The position numbers and the translations under genes are program-made. The notes under the pieces are model-generated. The model made no database searches. It was not told the DNA's origin and worked only from the letters and a program-made list of their open reading frames with translations. Of a stretch of DNA of 64,000 nucleotides, positions 50,617-60,539 are shown piece after piece (positions within the stretch are counted from its first letter, which is position 1; each line of letters opens with the position of its first letter). The DNA lies in assembly GCA_026993355.1 (NCBI GenBank), contig JALWTX010000006.1, forward strand, positions 124,001-188,000, written 5' to 3'. This DNA is from Flavobacteriales bacterium (GTDB lineage: Bacteria; Bacteroidota; Bacteroidia; Flavobacteriales; Flavobacteriaceae).

Positions 50617-52029
50617 AGCAGACGAAAAAAACCCTTATTTAAAGATATAGAAATAACCGATTTAGGCGCCAAAGCTAAGGCCGTTGGACATGCACCTGAT
50701 GGTCGTGTTATTTTTGCCCCCTACTTAGCCCCCGGTGATATCGCCGACATTCAAGTGACCAAAAAACGTAAAGCTTATTACGAAGGTAAGGCTGTTGAAA
50801 TAAAAAAGTATGCTACAATACGTACACAACCCGCTTGTGACTATTTTGGCACCTGCGGCGGCTGCAAATTGCAACATATTGATTATACACATCAAATTAA
50901 ATATAAACAAAAAGAGGTGGAAAATAACCTCAAACGTTTAGGTAAGCTTGATTTACCCGAACATATAGAGCCAATTATGGGGTCGCCCGAAATATACCAT
51001 TACCGGAACAAAATGGAATATTCTTTTTCAGCACGCCGATGGTTAAGTCCTGACGAAATAAAATCGGGAAAAGCCATTGACAATCCGGAGGGAGCCGGCT
51101 TTCATATTGCCGGTATGTGGGACAAGGTATTGGATATACAAACCTGCCATTTGCAAGAGGAACCTTCAAATGACATTAGAAATGCAGTCAAAGACTTTGC
51201 CTTAAAAAACAAAATACCTTTTTTTGATCCCCGTCACAAAACCGGTCTTTTGCGCACCTTAATGATTAGAAATACCACTATTGGTGAATGGATGGTTGTG
51301 TTACAAGTATATAAAAATGACCGGGCTGCTATTGAAAGCATTTTAGAACATTTAAAACAAAAATTTCCACAAATAACTTCTTTGCAATACATTGTTAACG
51401 AAAAAGACAATGATTCTTTTTATGATCAAGAGGTTATTTTATATCATGGCAGAGATTATATCGAAGAAAAATGGGAAGGCTTAACCTATCGTATTTCAGC
51501 CAAATCATTTTTTCAGACCAATTCTGCTCAAGCCTTGCGCATGTATCAAAAAGTACGCGCATATACCGATATTCAGCCTCACGAAACAGCCTATGATTTA
51601 TATACAGGCACAGGAAGTATAGCCCAATTTGTAGCACGTGATGCCAAAAAAGTAGTAGGCGTTGAAGCAGTTGCCGATGCTATAAAGGATGCCAAAAAGA
51701 ATGCCGAACTCAATAAAATTCATAATGTTGAATTTATAGTCGGCGATATGAAAGAAGTCTTTACAGCCGATTTTATCCGTCAACATGGCCGGGCCGATGT
51801 GGTTATTACTGATCCACCACGCGATGGCATGCACCCCAAAGTTGTCGAAAATTTGCTTTTTTTAGCCCCTGAACGAATCGTTTATGTCAGTTGTAATTCT
51901 GCTACACAAGCACGCGATTTGGCTTTGATGAAACAAGATTATGAAATAGTCAAGATGCAACCGGTAGATATGTTTCCGCATACCCATCATGTCGAAAATA
52001 TTGTTTTATTAAAACGTAAACAAAATTAA
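50614..52029 (+). CDS. rlmD: 23S rRNA (uracil-5-)-methyltransferase RlmD
   Basis: The 471-residue enzyme methylates a uridine of 23S rRNA (U1939 in E. coli). It begins with a TRAM domain (about 5-65), followed by the iron-sulfur cysteines in PACDYFGTCGGCKLQH. The SAM-dependent domain has FFQTNSAQA, YDLYTGTGSIAQF, ITDPPRDG and the catalytic cysteine in YVSCNSATQARDL. I chose the ATG at 50614; an in-frame TTG at 50605 is part of the promoter. RlmD and related RlmC/RumB cannot be fully separated by eye. The stop shares TTAA with the convergent nitroreductase gene. Confidence 0.9.
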   Translation: MSRRKKPLFKDIEITDLGAKAKAVGHAPDGRVIFAPYLAPGDIADIQVTKKRKAYYEGKAVEIKKYATIRTQPACDYFGTCGGCKLQHIDYTHQIKYKQKEVENNLKRLGKLDLPEHIEPIMGSPEIYHYRNKMEYSFSARRWLSPDEIKSGKAIDNPEGAGFHIAGMWDKVLDIQTCHLQEEPSNDIRNAVKDFALKNKIPFFDPRHKTGLLRTLMIRNTTIGEWMVVLQVYKNDRAAIESILEHLKQKFPQITSLQYIVNEKDNDSFYDQEVILYHGRDYIEEKWEGLTYRISAKSFFQTNSAQALRMYQKVRAYTDIQPHETAYDLYTGTGSIAQFVARDAKKVVGVEAVADAIKDAKKNAELNKIHNVEFIVGDMKEVFTADFIRQHGRADVVITDPPRDGMHPKVVENLLFLAPERIVYVSCNSATQARDLALMKQDYEIVKMQPVDMFPHTHHVENIVLLKRKQN

Positions 52030-52667
52030 ATATCTATAACCATTTCTGTCAATGGACGGCGTACTTTTGGGTCAAACTGATGCCTATCGTCTTTAGCTCT
52101 GTAACCGATGGGTAATAAAACAACCGATGTCAGCCCATATTCTTTTAAACCTAAAAGACGGTCAAATTCTTGTGGTTCAAAACCACTCATGGGGCAAGCA
52201 TCTATTTTTTCAATGGCACAAGTATTAATTAAATTGCCCAGTGCGATGAAAGCTTGGTCTTTGGCCCATTGCAAAATTTCTGTTTTTGATTTTGCTTTAA
52301 AACGGCTTTTGAGCAACTCGCCATATTTCATAAAATGTTCTTTTTTATCTGGCATCGCTTCTATATTCAAATCGACAAATCGATCGATATCTTTTTCACC
52401 AAAATCTGTTTGAGCCGACACAACTAATAAATGTGAGCTGGTACTAATTTGTGGTTGATCAAAGGCGAATTTTTGCAAGTCTTGCTTCAAAAGTTTATCC
52501 TTTACCACCACCATGCGTATGGGTTGCAAGCCATAAGAGGTCGGCGTTAAATTAAAAGCTTCTTTTAAAACAGCGAGTTTTTCATCGGTTAGTTTTTTGC
52601 TTATGTCAAATTTTTTGACGGCATAGCGCCATTTTAACATCTCAATAATTATGGATTTTGGGTTCAT
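52026..52667 (-). CDS. NAD(P)H-dependent nitroreductase family protein
   Basis: The 213-residue flavoprotein has the nitroreductase pattern: KWRYAVKKFDISKKLTDEKL at the N-terminus with FMN contacts, TPTSYGLQPIRMVVV, and GLKEYGLTSVVLLPIGYRAKDD at the C-terminus. The likely activity is NAD(P)H-dependent reduction of quinones or nitro compounds, as with NfsB. It is monocistronic and ends by a four-base overlap with rlmD. Confidence 0.92.
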   Translation of the reverse strand: MNPKSIIIEMLKWRYAVKKFDISKKLTDEKLAVLKEAFNLTPTSYGLQPIRMVVVKDKLLKQDLQKFAFDQPQISTSSHLLVVSAQTDFGEKDIDRFVDLNIEAMPDKKEHFMKYGELLKSRFKAKSKTEILQWAKDQAFIALGNLINTCAIEKIDACPMSGFEPQEFDRLLGLKEYGLTSVVLLPIGYRAKDDRHQFDPKVRRPLTEMVIDI

Positions 52668-52778
52668 TTATTATTTTTTTACATTGGAAATGTACAAAAA
52701 GTTACTGACTTAAAAAAAATTACATTAAATTTTTTACATATACAATTTATTAGATAACAGAATTTTTAAAATTATTTT

Positions 52779-54314
52779 ATGCTCACCAAAGTTTTTGCGG
52801 CTGCCATTTATGGTATTCATGCTCATCCGGTCACTATTGAAGTTAATGTAGATAAAGGTATTGGTTATCATCTTGTGGGATTGCCGGACAAAGCTGTCAG
52901 TGAAAGCAATTACCGGATAACGGCAGCCTTACAAAATGTAAATTATCGCTTGCCGGGAAAAAAATACATTATTAATATGGCCCCTGCTGACCTTCGCAAA
53001 GAAGGGTCGGCTTATGATTTGCCAATAGCCATAGGTATTTTGCATGCTACAGGTCAAATTAAAGCCGACCAATTGCAAAATTATTTAATTATGGGCGAAT
53101 TATCTTTAGACGGTGGCTTACAACCCATAAAAGGGACTTTACCTATTGCTTTAAAAGCACAAGAGTTAGGTTTTGAAGGTATAATCCTGCCGGCCCAAAA
53201 TGCCAAAGAAGCAGCCATTGTCAAAGGTTTAAAAGTTTATGGGGTCGAAAACATTTTAGATGTCATCCGGTTTTTCGAAGGCCAGGAAGAATTAGAACCC
53301 GAAGAAATAGATTTGGATGATTTGTTTTATAAACAATTAGCTGTTCCCGAATTCGACTTTGCAGATGTTAAAGGTCAAGAAACAGTGAAACGTTGTCTTG
53401 AAATAGCTGCTGCCGGTGGACACAATATTATTATGATTGGACCACCGGGAAGTGGAAAAACCATGTTAGCCAAACGCATATCAGGCATTTTGCCGCCAAT
53501 GGAATTAGAAGAAGCCTTAGAAACAACTAAAATTCATTCAGTAGCGGGCAAACTCAAAACAGAGACGGGCATTATCAGCCAACGCCCTTTTCGAAGTCCC
53601 CATCATACTATTTCTGATGTTGCTTTGGTTGGTGGCGGGAGTTATCCGCAACCCGGTGAAATTTCTTTGGCACATAATGGCGTTCTTTTTTTGGATGAAT
53701 TGCCCGAATTTAAACGGAGTGTCCTCGAGGTTATGCGACAACCACTTGAAGACCGTGAAGTTAACATATCGCGTGCCCGTTTTTCCGTTACTTATCCCGC
53801 CAGTTTTATGTTGGTCGCCAGTATGAATCCGAGTCCGTCCGGTTATTTTAATGATGGGGACCATAAAATGACTTCAAGTCCTGCAGAAATGCAACGATAT
53901 CTCAGCAAAATTTCGGGTCCCTTGCTGGACCGCATTGATATTCATGTTGAAGTTAATCCTGTTCCATTTGATAAATTATCAGACGAAAGGCGTGGCGAGC
54001 CCAGTCACATAATTAGAAAACGGGTGATGGCTGCCAGAAAAATACAAACTGAGCGTTTTGTCCATCATAAAAAAATACATTATAATGCCCAAATGAATTC
54101 AAAGGAGATAAGAGAATATTGCCGATTGGACACTCCATCATTGAATTTGCTTAAAAATGCTATGGAAAAACTCAATTTGTCAGCTCGTGCTTATGATCGC
54201 ATCTTAAAAGTAGCCCGTACTATTGCAGATCTGGAACAGATGCCAAACATTGAAAGTCATCATATAGGTGAGGCTATTCAATACCGAAGCTTGGATAGAG
54301 ATGGTTGGATTTAA
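52779..54314 (+). CDS. YifB/ComM family Mg-chelatase-like AAA+ ATPase
   Basis: The 511-residue protein has an N-terminal Lon-protease-like domain (residues about 1-175, with GLPDKAVSESNYRITAAL) and an AAA+ module with Walker A GPPGSGKT (Lys227), Walker B VLFLDELPEF, and a C-terminal Mg-chelatase helical domain. ComM is a helicase that extends integration of DNA during natural transformation. Whether this bacterium is competent cannot be seen here. It ends 12 bases before the convergent LolE-like gene. Confidence 0.92.
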   Translation: MLTKVFAAAIYGIHAHPVTIEVNVDKGIGYHLVGLPDKAVSESNYRITAALQNVNYRLPGKKYIINMAPADLRKEGSAYDLPIAIGILHATGQIKADQLQNYLIMGELSLDGGLQPIKGTLPIALKAQELGFEGIILPAQNAKEAAIVKGLKVYGVENILDVIRFFEGQEELEPEEIDLDDLFYKQLAVPEFDFADVKGQETVKRCLEIAAAGGHNIIMIGPPGSGKTMLAKRISGILPPMELEEALETTKIHSVAGKLKTETGIISQRPFRSPHHTISDVALVGGGSYPQPGEISLAHNGVLFLDELPEFKRSVLEVMRQPLEDREVNISRARFSVTYPASFMLVASMNPSPSGYFNDGDHKMTSSPAEMQRYLSKISGPLLDRIDIHVEVNPVPFDKLSDERRGEPSHIIRKRVMAARKIQTERFVHHKKIHYNAQMNSKEIREYCRLDTPSLNLLKNAMEKLNLSARAYDRILKVARTIADLEQMPNIESHHIGEAIQYRSLDRDGWI

Positions 54315-54326
54315 ACCGGTAAAAAT

Positions 54327-55559
54327 TTAATCATATTTTAAAACCTTTACAGGAGAAATACGACTAATAACCAAAACCGGCAATAAAAGCATGGCTAAAA
54401 TAGCAAATAAAACGCCTATATTAAGTAAAAACACATCCTTAAAAGTAATAAAAACAGGCGCTGTTTTTACATAATAAGTTTGTGGGTCCAGTTTTATAAA
54501 ACCTAAATATTTTTGCAGAAAAATTAAACCTAACCCAACTATATTGCCGATAAAAAGACCTATGCTAATAATATAAGCAGCTTGAATGAGAAAAATACGT
54601 TGCAATTGTCCATTTGTAGCACCTAAAACTTTCATAATGGCAATAAATTGGCGTTTATCTAAAATCATAACCAACATGGTCGTAATCATATTTAGACCGG
54701 CTATAAAAATAATAATCACCAAAATAAGTAAAATATTAAAATCAAACATCTTTAACCAATTAAAAATCAAGGGATACTTTTCAATAATCGATTGCGTATT
54801 TAAAGTAGAAGGTATAACATCATAAATTTCCTTCGTTTTTGTATCGATCTGATTAAAATCATCCAAAACCACTTCAAAACCACCGGTTAATGTATCGGGC
54901 CATTTGTATAATTTTTGAACCATTTTCAAATCACCTAATAAGTAAGTTTTGTCAAAATCTTCAAATCCCGTGTCGTATATACCGGCTATTTTAAATACGC
55001 GTAGCTGTGGCTTCTTGGCACCTTCTCTCAAAAAATAAGTGGCAATTTTTTGATTTACTTTCAGTTTCAAACGGTCTGCAGTCGTTTTGGACAAAATAAT
55101 GCTATCATTCATTTTTGCCCCAAAATGTGGAATTTTACCTTTTATCAAATAAGGTTTAAATAAATCCCAGTTATATAAACTGTCCACTCCTTTTAGGATT
55201 ATACCTTCAAAATCAGAAGCTGTCCGGATTATTCCACCAATGGTAGCATAGGCTTGGACATTTTTGACCCCCTCAATTTGTTCAAAATCCGGATAAAATT
55301 TTTGATGCAAGGAAACAGGGTTTAAAGTCAAACCTGATTCATTGGTATCATAATTGCTAATAATTATATGACCGGAAAAAGCAGAAATTTTTTCGCGTAT
55401 CTTATGCTGCAAACCAAAACCGGTTGCCATGGAAATTAACATTATAACCATACCAATGGCAATGGATATGATGGCAATTTTAATAATAGGCGAAGAAACC
55501 TTATTTTTGTAATCGCCGGAACTAATTAAACGCTTGGCAATAAAAAAATCAATATTCAA
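54327..55559 (-). CDS. ABC transporter permease, LolC/LolE-FtsX type
   Basis: The 410-residue inner-membrane protein has one N-terminal helix (about residues 22-48), a large periplasmic domain to about 265, and three C-terminal helices, the layout of lipoprotein-releasing permeases LolC and LolE. LPVLVISRISPVKVLKYD at the C-terminus is typical. There is no ATG at the start; I propose TTG at 55559 (MNIDFFIAKRL), because relatives begin near this point. An earlier in-frame TTG at 55577 would overlap the divergent muramidase start codon. The ATPase partner is not adjacent. Confidence 0.85.
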   Translation of the reverse strand: MNIDFFIAKRLISSGDYKNKVSSPIIKIAIISIAIGMVIMLISMATGFGLQHKIREKISAFSGHIIISNYDTNESGLTLNPVSLHQKFYPDFEQIEGVKNVQAYATIGGIIRTASDFEGIILKGVDSLYNWDLFKPYLIKGKIPHFGAKMNDSIILSKTTADRLKLKVNQKIATYFLREGAKKPQLRVFKIAGIYDTGFEDFDKTYLLGDLKMVQKLYKWPDTLTGGFEVVLDDFNQIDTKTKEIYDVIPSTLNTQSIIEKYPLIFNWLKMFDFNILLILVIIIFIAGLNMITTMLVMILDKRQFIAIMKVLGATNGQLQRIFLIQAAYIISIGLFIGNIVGLGLIFLQKYLGFIKLDPQTYYVKTAPVFITFKDVFLLNIGVLFAILAMLLLPVLVISRISPVKVLKYD

Positions 55560-55571
55560 AATAAAAAATTT

Positions 55572-56771
55572 ATGCAAGTCAAAAATACATATTTATTAAC
55601 GATTCTCCTACTCTTTATTTTTTTTTCATCTCATTGTCAAGAAACCGAAAAAAAAACTGTCAAACAAACCACATCGATTAAAAAAGTCCTTCCGGGTGCC
55701 TATAATTTATCAGCTTATCTACCTCTTCTAATAGGAAAAAAAGTGGCTTTGGTCGGCAATCAAACTTCAGAAATAAATGGAACGCATTTAGTGGACACAT
55801 TGCTTAAGCGCGGCATCCACCTTCTCAAAGTTTTTGCCCCGGAACACGGTTTTCGTGGTCAAGCCTCTGCCGGTGAATTGGTGACCAATTCAAGAGATTT
55901 AAAAACCGGTTTACCAATTATCTCACTTTATGGTAAACATAAAAAGCCAACTAAAGCCGATCTTGAAAATATTGATATAATCGTTTTTGACATACAAGAT
56001 GTAGGGGTTAGATTTTATACCTATTTATCTACGTTACATTACGTAATGGAAGCAGCAGCCGAACAAAAAATACCAGTTATTGTATTGGACCGCCCCAACC
56101 CAAATGCTGACTATATTGACGGACCTGTTATGAAACCGTCTTTTACTTCCTTTATCGGTATGCATCCTGTTCCGGTGGTTTATGGTATGACTATCGGCGA
56201 ATATGCCCGGATGATCAACGGAGAAAATTGGTTAAAAAACGGTTTAAAGGCGGACTTAAAGGTTATTCCCATTCAAAATTATACCCATAAAACAGTTTAT
56301 CATTTGCCGGTCAAACCTTCGCCCAATTTACCCAATTATCAAGCAGTACGTTTATATCCATCTTTGTGTTTTTTTGAAGGAACAGACATTAGTATCGGTC
56401 GGGGTACCGATTTTCCTTTTCAAGTCTACGGTTCACCTTTTTTACCAAAATCAGAGTTTTCTTTCACGCCACATCCAAATGCAGGAAGCAAGTGGCCGAA
56501 ACATAATGGTGAAAAATGTTATGGAAAAGATTTAAGAAGAATTTCACCACCTCTTAGCCTTAATTTAAATTGGTTGATAAAAGCATATCATCAATATCCA
56601 AAAAGCAAGAAAAAACAATTTTTCAATAATTTTTTCAATAAATTGGCTGGAAATAACCGCTTAAAAAAAGCCATTATAAAAGGAAAATCTGCTAAACAAA
56701 TAAAAATCGAATGGAAAAATGAAATAGAGAAGTTTAAAGAAATCAGACAAAAGTATTTGCTCTATAAATAA
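55572..56771 (+). CDS. namZ: NamZ-family (DUF1343) exo-beta-N-acetylmuramidase
   Basis: The 399-residue exported protein has a signal peptide (hydrophobic residues 6-19, then SSHCQ, possibly a lipoprotein cysteine). The body carries KVALVGNQTS, KVFAPEHGFRG and FDIQDVGVRFYTYLSTLHYVMEA, then VLDRPNP, all typical of DUF1343. A Bacillus member, NamZ, releases N-acetylmuramic acid from the non-reducing end of peptidoglycan fragments. A role in wall recycling is likely. Its ATG is 12 bases from the start of the divergent permease gene, so its promoter must lie inside that gene. Confidence 0.88.
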   Translation: MQVKNTYLLTILLLFIFFSSHCQETEKKTVKQTTSIKKVLPGAYNLSAYLPLLIGKKVALVGNQTSEINGTHLVDTLLKRGIHLLKVFAPEHGFRGQASAGELVTNSRDLKTGLPIISLYGKHKKPTKADLENIDIIVFDIQDVGVRFYTYLSTLHYVMEAAAEQKIPVIVLDRPNPNADYIDGPVMKPSFTSFIGMHPVPVVYGMTIGEYARMINGENWLKNGLKADLKVIPIQNYTHKTVYHLPVKPSPNLPNYQAVRLYPSLCFFEGTDISIGRGTDFPFQVYGSPFLPKSEFSFTPHPNAGSKWPKHNGEKCYGKDLRRISPPLSLNLNWLIKAYHQYPKSKKKQFFNNFFNKLAGNNRLKKAIIKGKSAKQIKIEWKNEIEKFKEIRQKYLLYK

Positions 56772-56772
56772 A

Positions 56773-56807
56773 AAGCCAAATAACTTCTGGCTCGTCATTT
56801 GGCTTTA
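56773..56807. terminator. Bidirectional terminator between namZ and tRNA-Leu
   Basis: AAAGCCAAAT (56773-56782) and ATTTGGCTTT (56798-56807) pair over ten bases around a 15-base loop. It serves namZ on the forward strand and tRNA-Leu on the reverse. Confidence 0.75.
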
Positions 56808-56816
56808 TCCGGTTGT

Positions 56817-56899
56817 GCCCGAAACAGGAATCGAACCTGCACGTCCTTGCGGACACATGACCCTGAATCATGCGCGTCTACCAATTCCGCCATTCGGGC
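56817..56899 (-). tRNA. tRNA-Leu(CAG)
   Basis: On the reverse strand the acceptor stem GCCCGAA pairs with TTCGGGC, the anticodon stem is CATGA/TCATG with loop TTCAGGG (anticodon CAG), the T-arm is GCAGG-TTCGATT-CCTGT, and a long variable arm (GTGTCCGCAAGGACGT) marks it as a type II tRNA. The 3' CCA is not encoded. Confidence 0.96.
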
Positions 56900-56924
56900 A
56901 ATTTTTAATACTACAAAAATAACA

Positions 56925-56950
56925 AAAAGCCCGCAAAATTGCGGGCTTTT
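56925..56950 (-). terminator. Terminator of the pyruvate:ferredoxin oxidoreductase gene
   Basis: AAAAGCCCGC (56925-56934), loop AAAATT, GCGGGCTTTT (56941-56950) pair perfectly; on the reverse strand a T-rich tail follows. Confidence 0.88.
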
Positions 56951-56970
56951 ATATGCTTTTTTATTATCAA

Positions 56971-59900
56971 TTACAATTTAGATAATAATTCCAGTCTTTC
57001 CCAACGGCTGTTGATTTCTTCTTGCAACATGTTTTCCAACATTTTAGCCCGTTCCGGATTGGCTTTTTTCACACGGGCAAAACGTGCTTCTTTGTCGATC
57101 AATTCACTTACAGGAATATCCGGGGCTTTACTATCCAATTGGAAGCGTTTTCCGGCCGGTTTTCGTGGATCATATCTAAATAATGGCCAATAACCTGAAC
57201 GAACTGCCAAATCTTGATGATTAGCACCATCACCCATATCATAACCATGCTCAATACAGTGTGAATAGGCAATAATCATGGAAGGTCCATCATATTCAGC
57301 TGCTTCTTTAATTGCTTTTAAAGCTTGCTGATCTTTGGCACCACTGGCAATTTGTGCCACGTAAACATTACCATAAGCAACGGCTTGCAAAGCAATATCT
57401 TTTTTAGGAATAGATTTTCCGGCTACCTGGAATTTGGCACTGGCACCAATTGGCGTTGCCTTAGAGGCTTGTCCACCTGTATTGGAATAAACTTCTGTAT
57501 CTAATACGAGTATATTGATGTTTTCACCACTGGCGATTGCATGATCTAATCCGCCGTAACCAATATCATAAGCCCAACCATCGCCACCGAAGATCCAGAT
57601 ATATTTTTTACGCAAATCATCGGCAAGAACCATCAAACGTTTCGCATCGTCAGTATCGATGTCCTTAATGGCTTCGCGTACTTGTTTGATATAATCCAGT
57701 TGTTGTTCTTTTTGCGCTTCATCTGCTTCAGGATTTGATAAAATGGCATCGACCAATTCACTTCCAATAACGTCTTCTAAACGTTTTAATAAAGTTCGTG
57801 CGGTTTTTTGTTTCTCAGTCAAAGCCAAACGCATACCCAAACCGTATTCGGCATTGTCTTCAAATAAAGAATTTGCCCAAGCCGGTCCTTGTCCTTTTTC
57901 GTTGGTTGTATAAGGCGTCGTCGGTAAGTTACCACCATAGATAGATGAACAGCCTGTTGCATTGGCAATCAATGAACTATCACCATATAATTGCGTAACT
58001 TCTTTAATGTAAGGCGTTTCACCACAACCTGGGCAGGCACCTGAATATTCAAATAACGGCTCTAAAAACTGTACGTTCTTAACAGTATTTAATTTTAATT
58101 TTTTACGGTCGTACCAAGGTAGTTTAACAAAATAATCCCAGTATTTTTGTTCAACCGGCTGCACTTCCATACGCGGGTGCATATTAATAGCTTTGAAACC
58201 CGGTTCAGTTTTACTTTCGGCAGGACAAACAGCCACACAAAGATTACATCCGGTACAATGTTCGGGATCCACTTGCAAAATGTAAGTATCAACACCTTCA
58301 TAACGTCCTTTTAATTTGGCCGTACGGAATCCTTCAGGGGCATCTGCCAAAGCTTCTACATCAATAATTTTAGAACGAATGGCAGCATGTGGACAAATGT
58401 GCACACATTTATTACATTGGATACACAAGTCTGTATCGTCCCAAGTTGGCACAAAATCGGCGATATTGGCTTTTTCATACTTAGAAGTTCCTAAGGGGAA
58501 TGTGCCGTCCGGTTCAAATGCACTTACCGGCAATGAATCGCCTTCGCCGGCATAAATTTTGCCCAAAACATCTAATACATATTCCGGAGCATCTTCATGC
58601 ATAACGCTTTCTAAATGACGGTTGCTGGTAACTTGTTTTGGATAATTAACTTCTTGCAAATATTCCAAAGCTTTATCAACCGCATTGAAGTTCATCTGAA
58701 CAATGGCATCACCTTTATGTGAATAAGATTTGACAATGGCATTTTTAATTTTTTCAATGGCTTCATCTTGTGGCAAAATGCCGGAAATAGCAAAGAAACA
58801 TGTTTGTAATACTGTGTTGGTTCTACGACCTAATTTTGCTTCAAAAGCCACACGTGAAGCATCGACAACATAGAATTTTAATTCACGATCAATAATTTCT
58901 TTTTGAATTTCCATGGGGAGTTGATCCCATATTTCATCAGCCGTAAAAGGAGAATTCAAAAGTAAAGTTCCTCCTTTTTTGGTGTTTTTGACAAAATTAT
59001 ATTTTTGAATAAAATTGAATTGATGGATAGCAACAAAATCTGCTTCATCAATCAAATAAGTTGAGTGGATAGGATCGGGTCCAAATCGTAAATGTGAAAC
59101 TGTGCGTGCTCCGGCTTTTTTACTGTCATAAACAAAATAACCTTGAACATAATTATCGGTTGTTTGTCCAATAATTTTAATAGAGTTTTTGTTGGCAGAA
59201 ACGGTACCATCAGATCCTAAACCAAAGAATAAGAAGCCCTTGGTATTGTTTTTGACTTTAAATTCAGGATCGAAATCAATATTTGTAAAGGTAACATCAT
59301 CAATAATGTTAACCGTAAAATGATTTTTAGGTTGCTCTTTTTTAAGTTCATCAAAAATACCCTTGACATGTGACGGATTAAATTCTTTAGATGATAAACC
59401 ATAACGACCGCCTACAATTTTAGGCATTTCTCTTCCGGATTCAACAAAAGCATTGATAGTATCCATATACAATGGCTCACCAATACTACCCGATTCTTTT
59501 GTACGGTCTAAAACTGCAATTTTTTTGACTGTTTCAGGAATAGCATCAATAAAGTCTTTTACAGAAAATGGACGGTACAAACGGACCACTAACAAACCGA
59601 CTTTTTCGCCTTTTTTATTCAATTCCTCCACTGTTTCCAAAGCGGCTCCCATACCTGACCCCATAATGATAATCATCCGGTCAGCATCCTGGGCACCGTA
59701 ATATTGGTATAACTCATAACGGCGGCCGGTTAATTCGTAAAATTTATCAAAAGCCTCTTTAACAGCAGCCGGCGTTTTATCATAAAAAGGATTGGCCCGT
59801 TCTCTGTTTTGGAAGAACACATCAGGGTTTTGAGACGAACCTCTCAATTTGGGTTTATCCGGATCTAAAGCACGAACTTTATGTTCCATTACTTTATCTT

Positions 59901-60495
59901 CCGGAATCATTTCTTTTAAAATATCATCGGTTAGTGCATCTATTTTTTGAATCTCATGCGAGGTTCTAAATCCATCAAATACATTTAAAAAAGGAACACG
60001 GGTATTCAAGGAAGCCACTTGTGCCAATAAAGCCATATCTTGGGCTTCTTGCACCGAACCACCAAATAACATACCAAAGCCTGTTTGACGGGTTGCCATC
60101 ACATCGGAATGATCGCCAAAAATAGATAAAGCGTGAGTAGCAACTGTACGAGCCGCTATATGAAATACCGTTGGTAATAACTCACCCGCAATTTTGTACA
60201 TATTGGGAATCATCAACAATAAACCTTGTGATGCCGTAAAGGTGGTGGTTAAAGCACCGCCTTGCAATGAACCATGAACAGCTCCTGAGGCGCCTCCTTC
60301 ACTTTGCATTTCAATTACACGAGGAACTTCACCCCAGATATTTTTTTCTCCTTTGGCACTGAGCGCATCAGCATGTTCGCCCATGGGAGAGGAAGGCGTA
60401 ATGGGGTAGATAGCACAGACCTCATTGATCTTATGTGCTACTCTGGCTACCGCTTCATTCGCATCCCCTATAAATTTAGGAAATTGTTTTGCCAT
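56971..60495 (-). CDS. nifJ: Pyruvate:ferredoxin (flavodoxin) oxidoreductase
   Basis: The 1174-residue cytoplasmic enzyme turns pyruvate and CoA into acetyl-CoA, CO2 and reduced ferredoxin. It is the single-chain form: the N-terminal pyrimidine-binding domain (AVARVAHKINEVCAIYPITPSSPMGE), the gamma domain, a 2x[4Fe-4S] domain near residue 690-755 (CIQCNKCVHICP and CTGCNLCVAVCP), and the C-terminal thiamine domain with CPGCGETPY and GGDGWAYDIGYGG. Four further cluster cysteines include CPGC and the late CIEHGY region. It implies anaerobic or micro-oxic metabolism in at least some conditions. It has its own promoter and terminator. Confidence 0.97.
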   Translation of the reverse strand: MAKQFPKFIGDANEAVARVAHKINEVCAIYPITPSSPMGEHADALSAKGEKNIWGEVPRVIEMQSEGGASGAVHGSLQGGALTTTFTASQGLLLMIPNMYKIAGELLPTVFHIAARTVATHALSIFGDHSDVMATRQTGFGMLFGGSVQEAQDMALLAQVASLNTRVPFLNVFDGFRTSHEIQKIDALTDDILKEMIPEDKVMEHKVRALDPDKPKLRGSSQNPDVFFQNRERANPFYDKTPAAVKEAFDKFYELTGRRYELYQYYGAQDADRMIIIMGSGMGAALETVEELNKKGEKVGLLVVRLYRPFSVKDFIDAIPETVKKIAVLDRTKESGSIGEPLYMDTINAFVESGREMPKIVGGRYGLSSKEFNPSHVKGIFDELKKEQPKNHFTVNIIDDVTFTNIDFDPEFKVKNNTKGFLFFGLGSDGTVSANKNSIKIIGQTTDNYVQGYFVYDSKKAGARTVSHLRFGPDPIHSTYLIDEADFVAIHQFNFIQKYNFVKNTKKGGTLLLNSPFTADEIWDQLPMEIQKEIIDRELKFYVVDASRVAFEAKLGRRTNTVLQTCFFAISGILPQDEAIEKIKNAIVKSYSHKGDAIVQMNFNAVDKALEYLQEVNYPKQVTSNRHLESVMHEDAPEYVLDVLGKIYAGEGDSLPVSAFEPDGTFPLGTSKYEKANIADFVPTWDDTDLCIQCNKCVHICPHAAIRSKIIDVEALADAPEGFRTAKLKGRYEGVDTYILQVDPEHCTGCNLCVAVCPAESKTEPGFKAINMHPRMEVQPVEQKYWDYFVKLPWYDRKKLKLNTVKNVQFLEPLFEYSGACPGCGETPYIKEVTQLYGDSSLIANATGCSSIYGGNLPTTPYTTNEKGQGPAWANSLFEDNAEYGLGMRLALTEKQKTARTLLKRLEDVIGSELVDAILSNPEADEAQKEQQLDYIKQVREAIKDIDTDDAKRLMVLADDLRKKYIWIFGGDGWAYDIGYGGLDHAIASGENINILVLDTEVYSNTGGQASKATPIGASAKFQVAGKSIPKKDIALQAVAYGNVYVAQIASGAKDQQALKAIKEAAEYDGPSMIIAYSHCIEHGYDMGDGANHQDLAVRSGYWPLFRYDPRKPAGKRFQLDSKAPDIPVSELIDKEARFARVKKANPERAKMLENMLQEEINSRWERLELLSKL

Positions 60496-60539
60496 AGTAT
60501 TTTATTTTTTATTTTGATTAAACTAATTATTGAAACACA

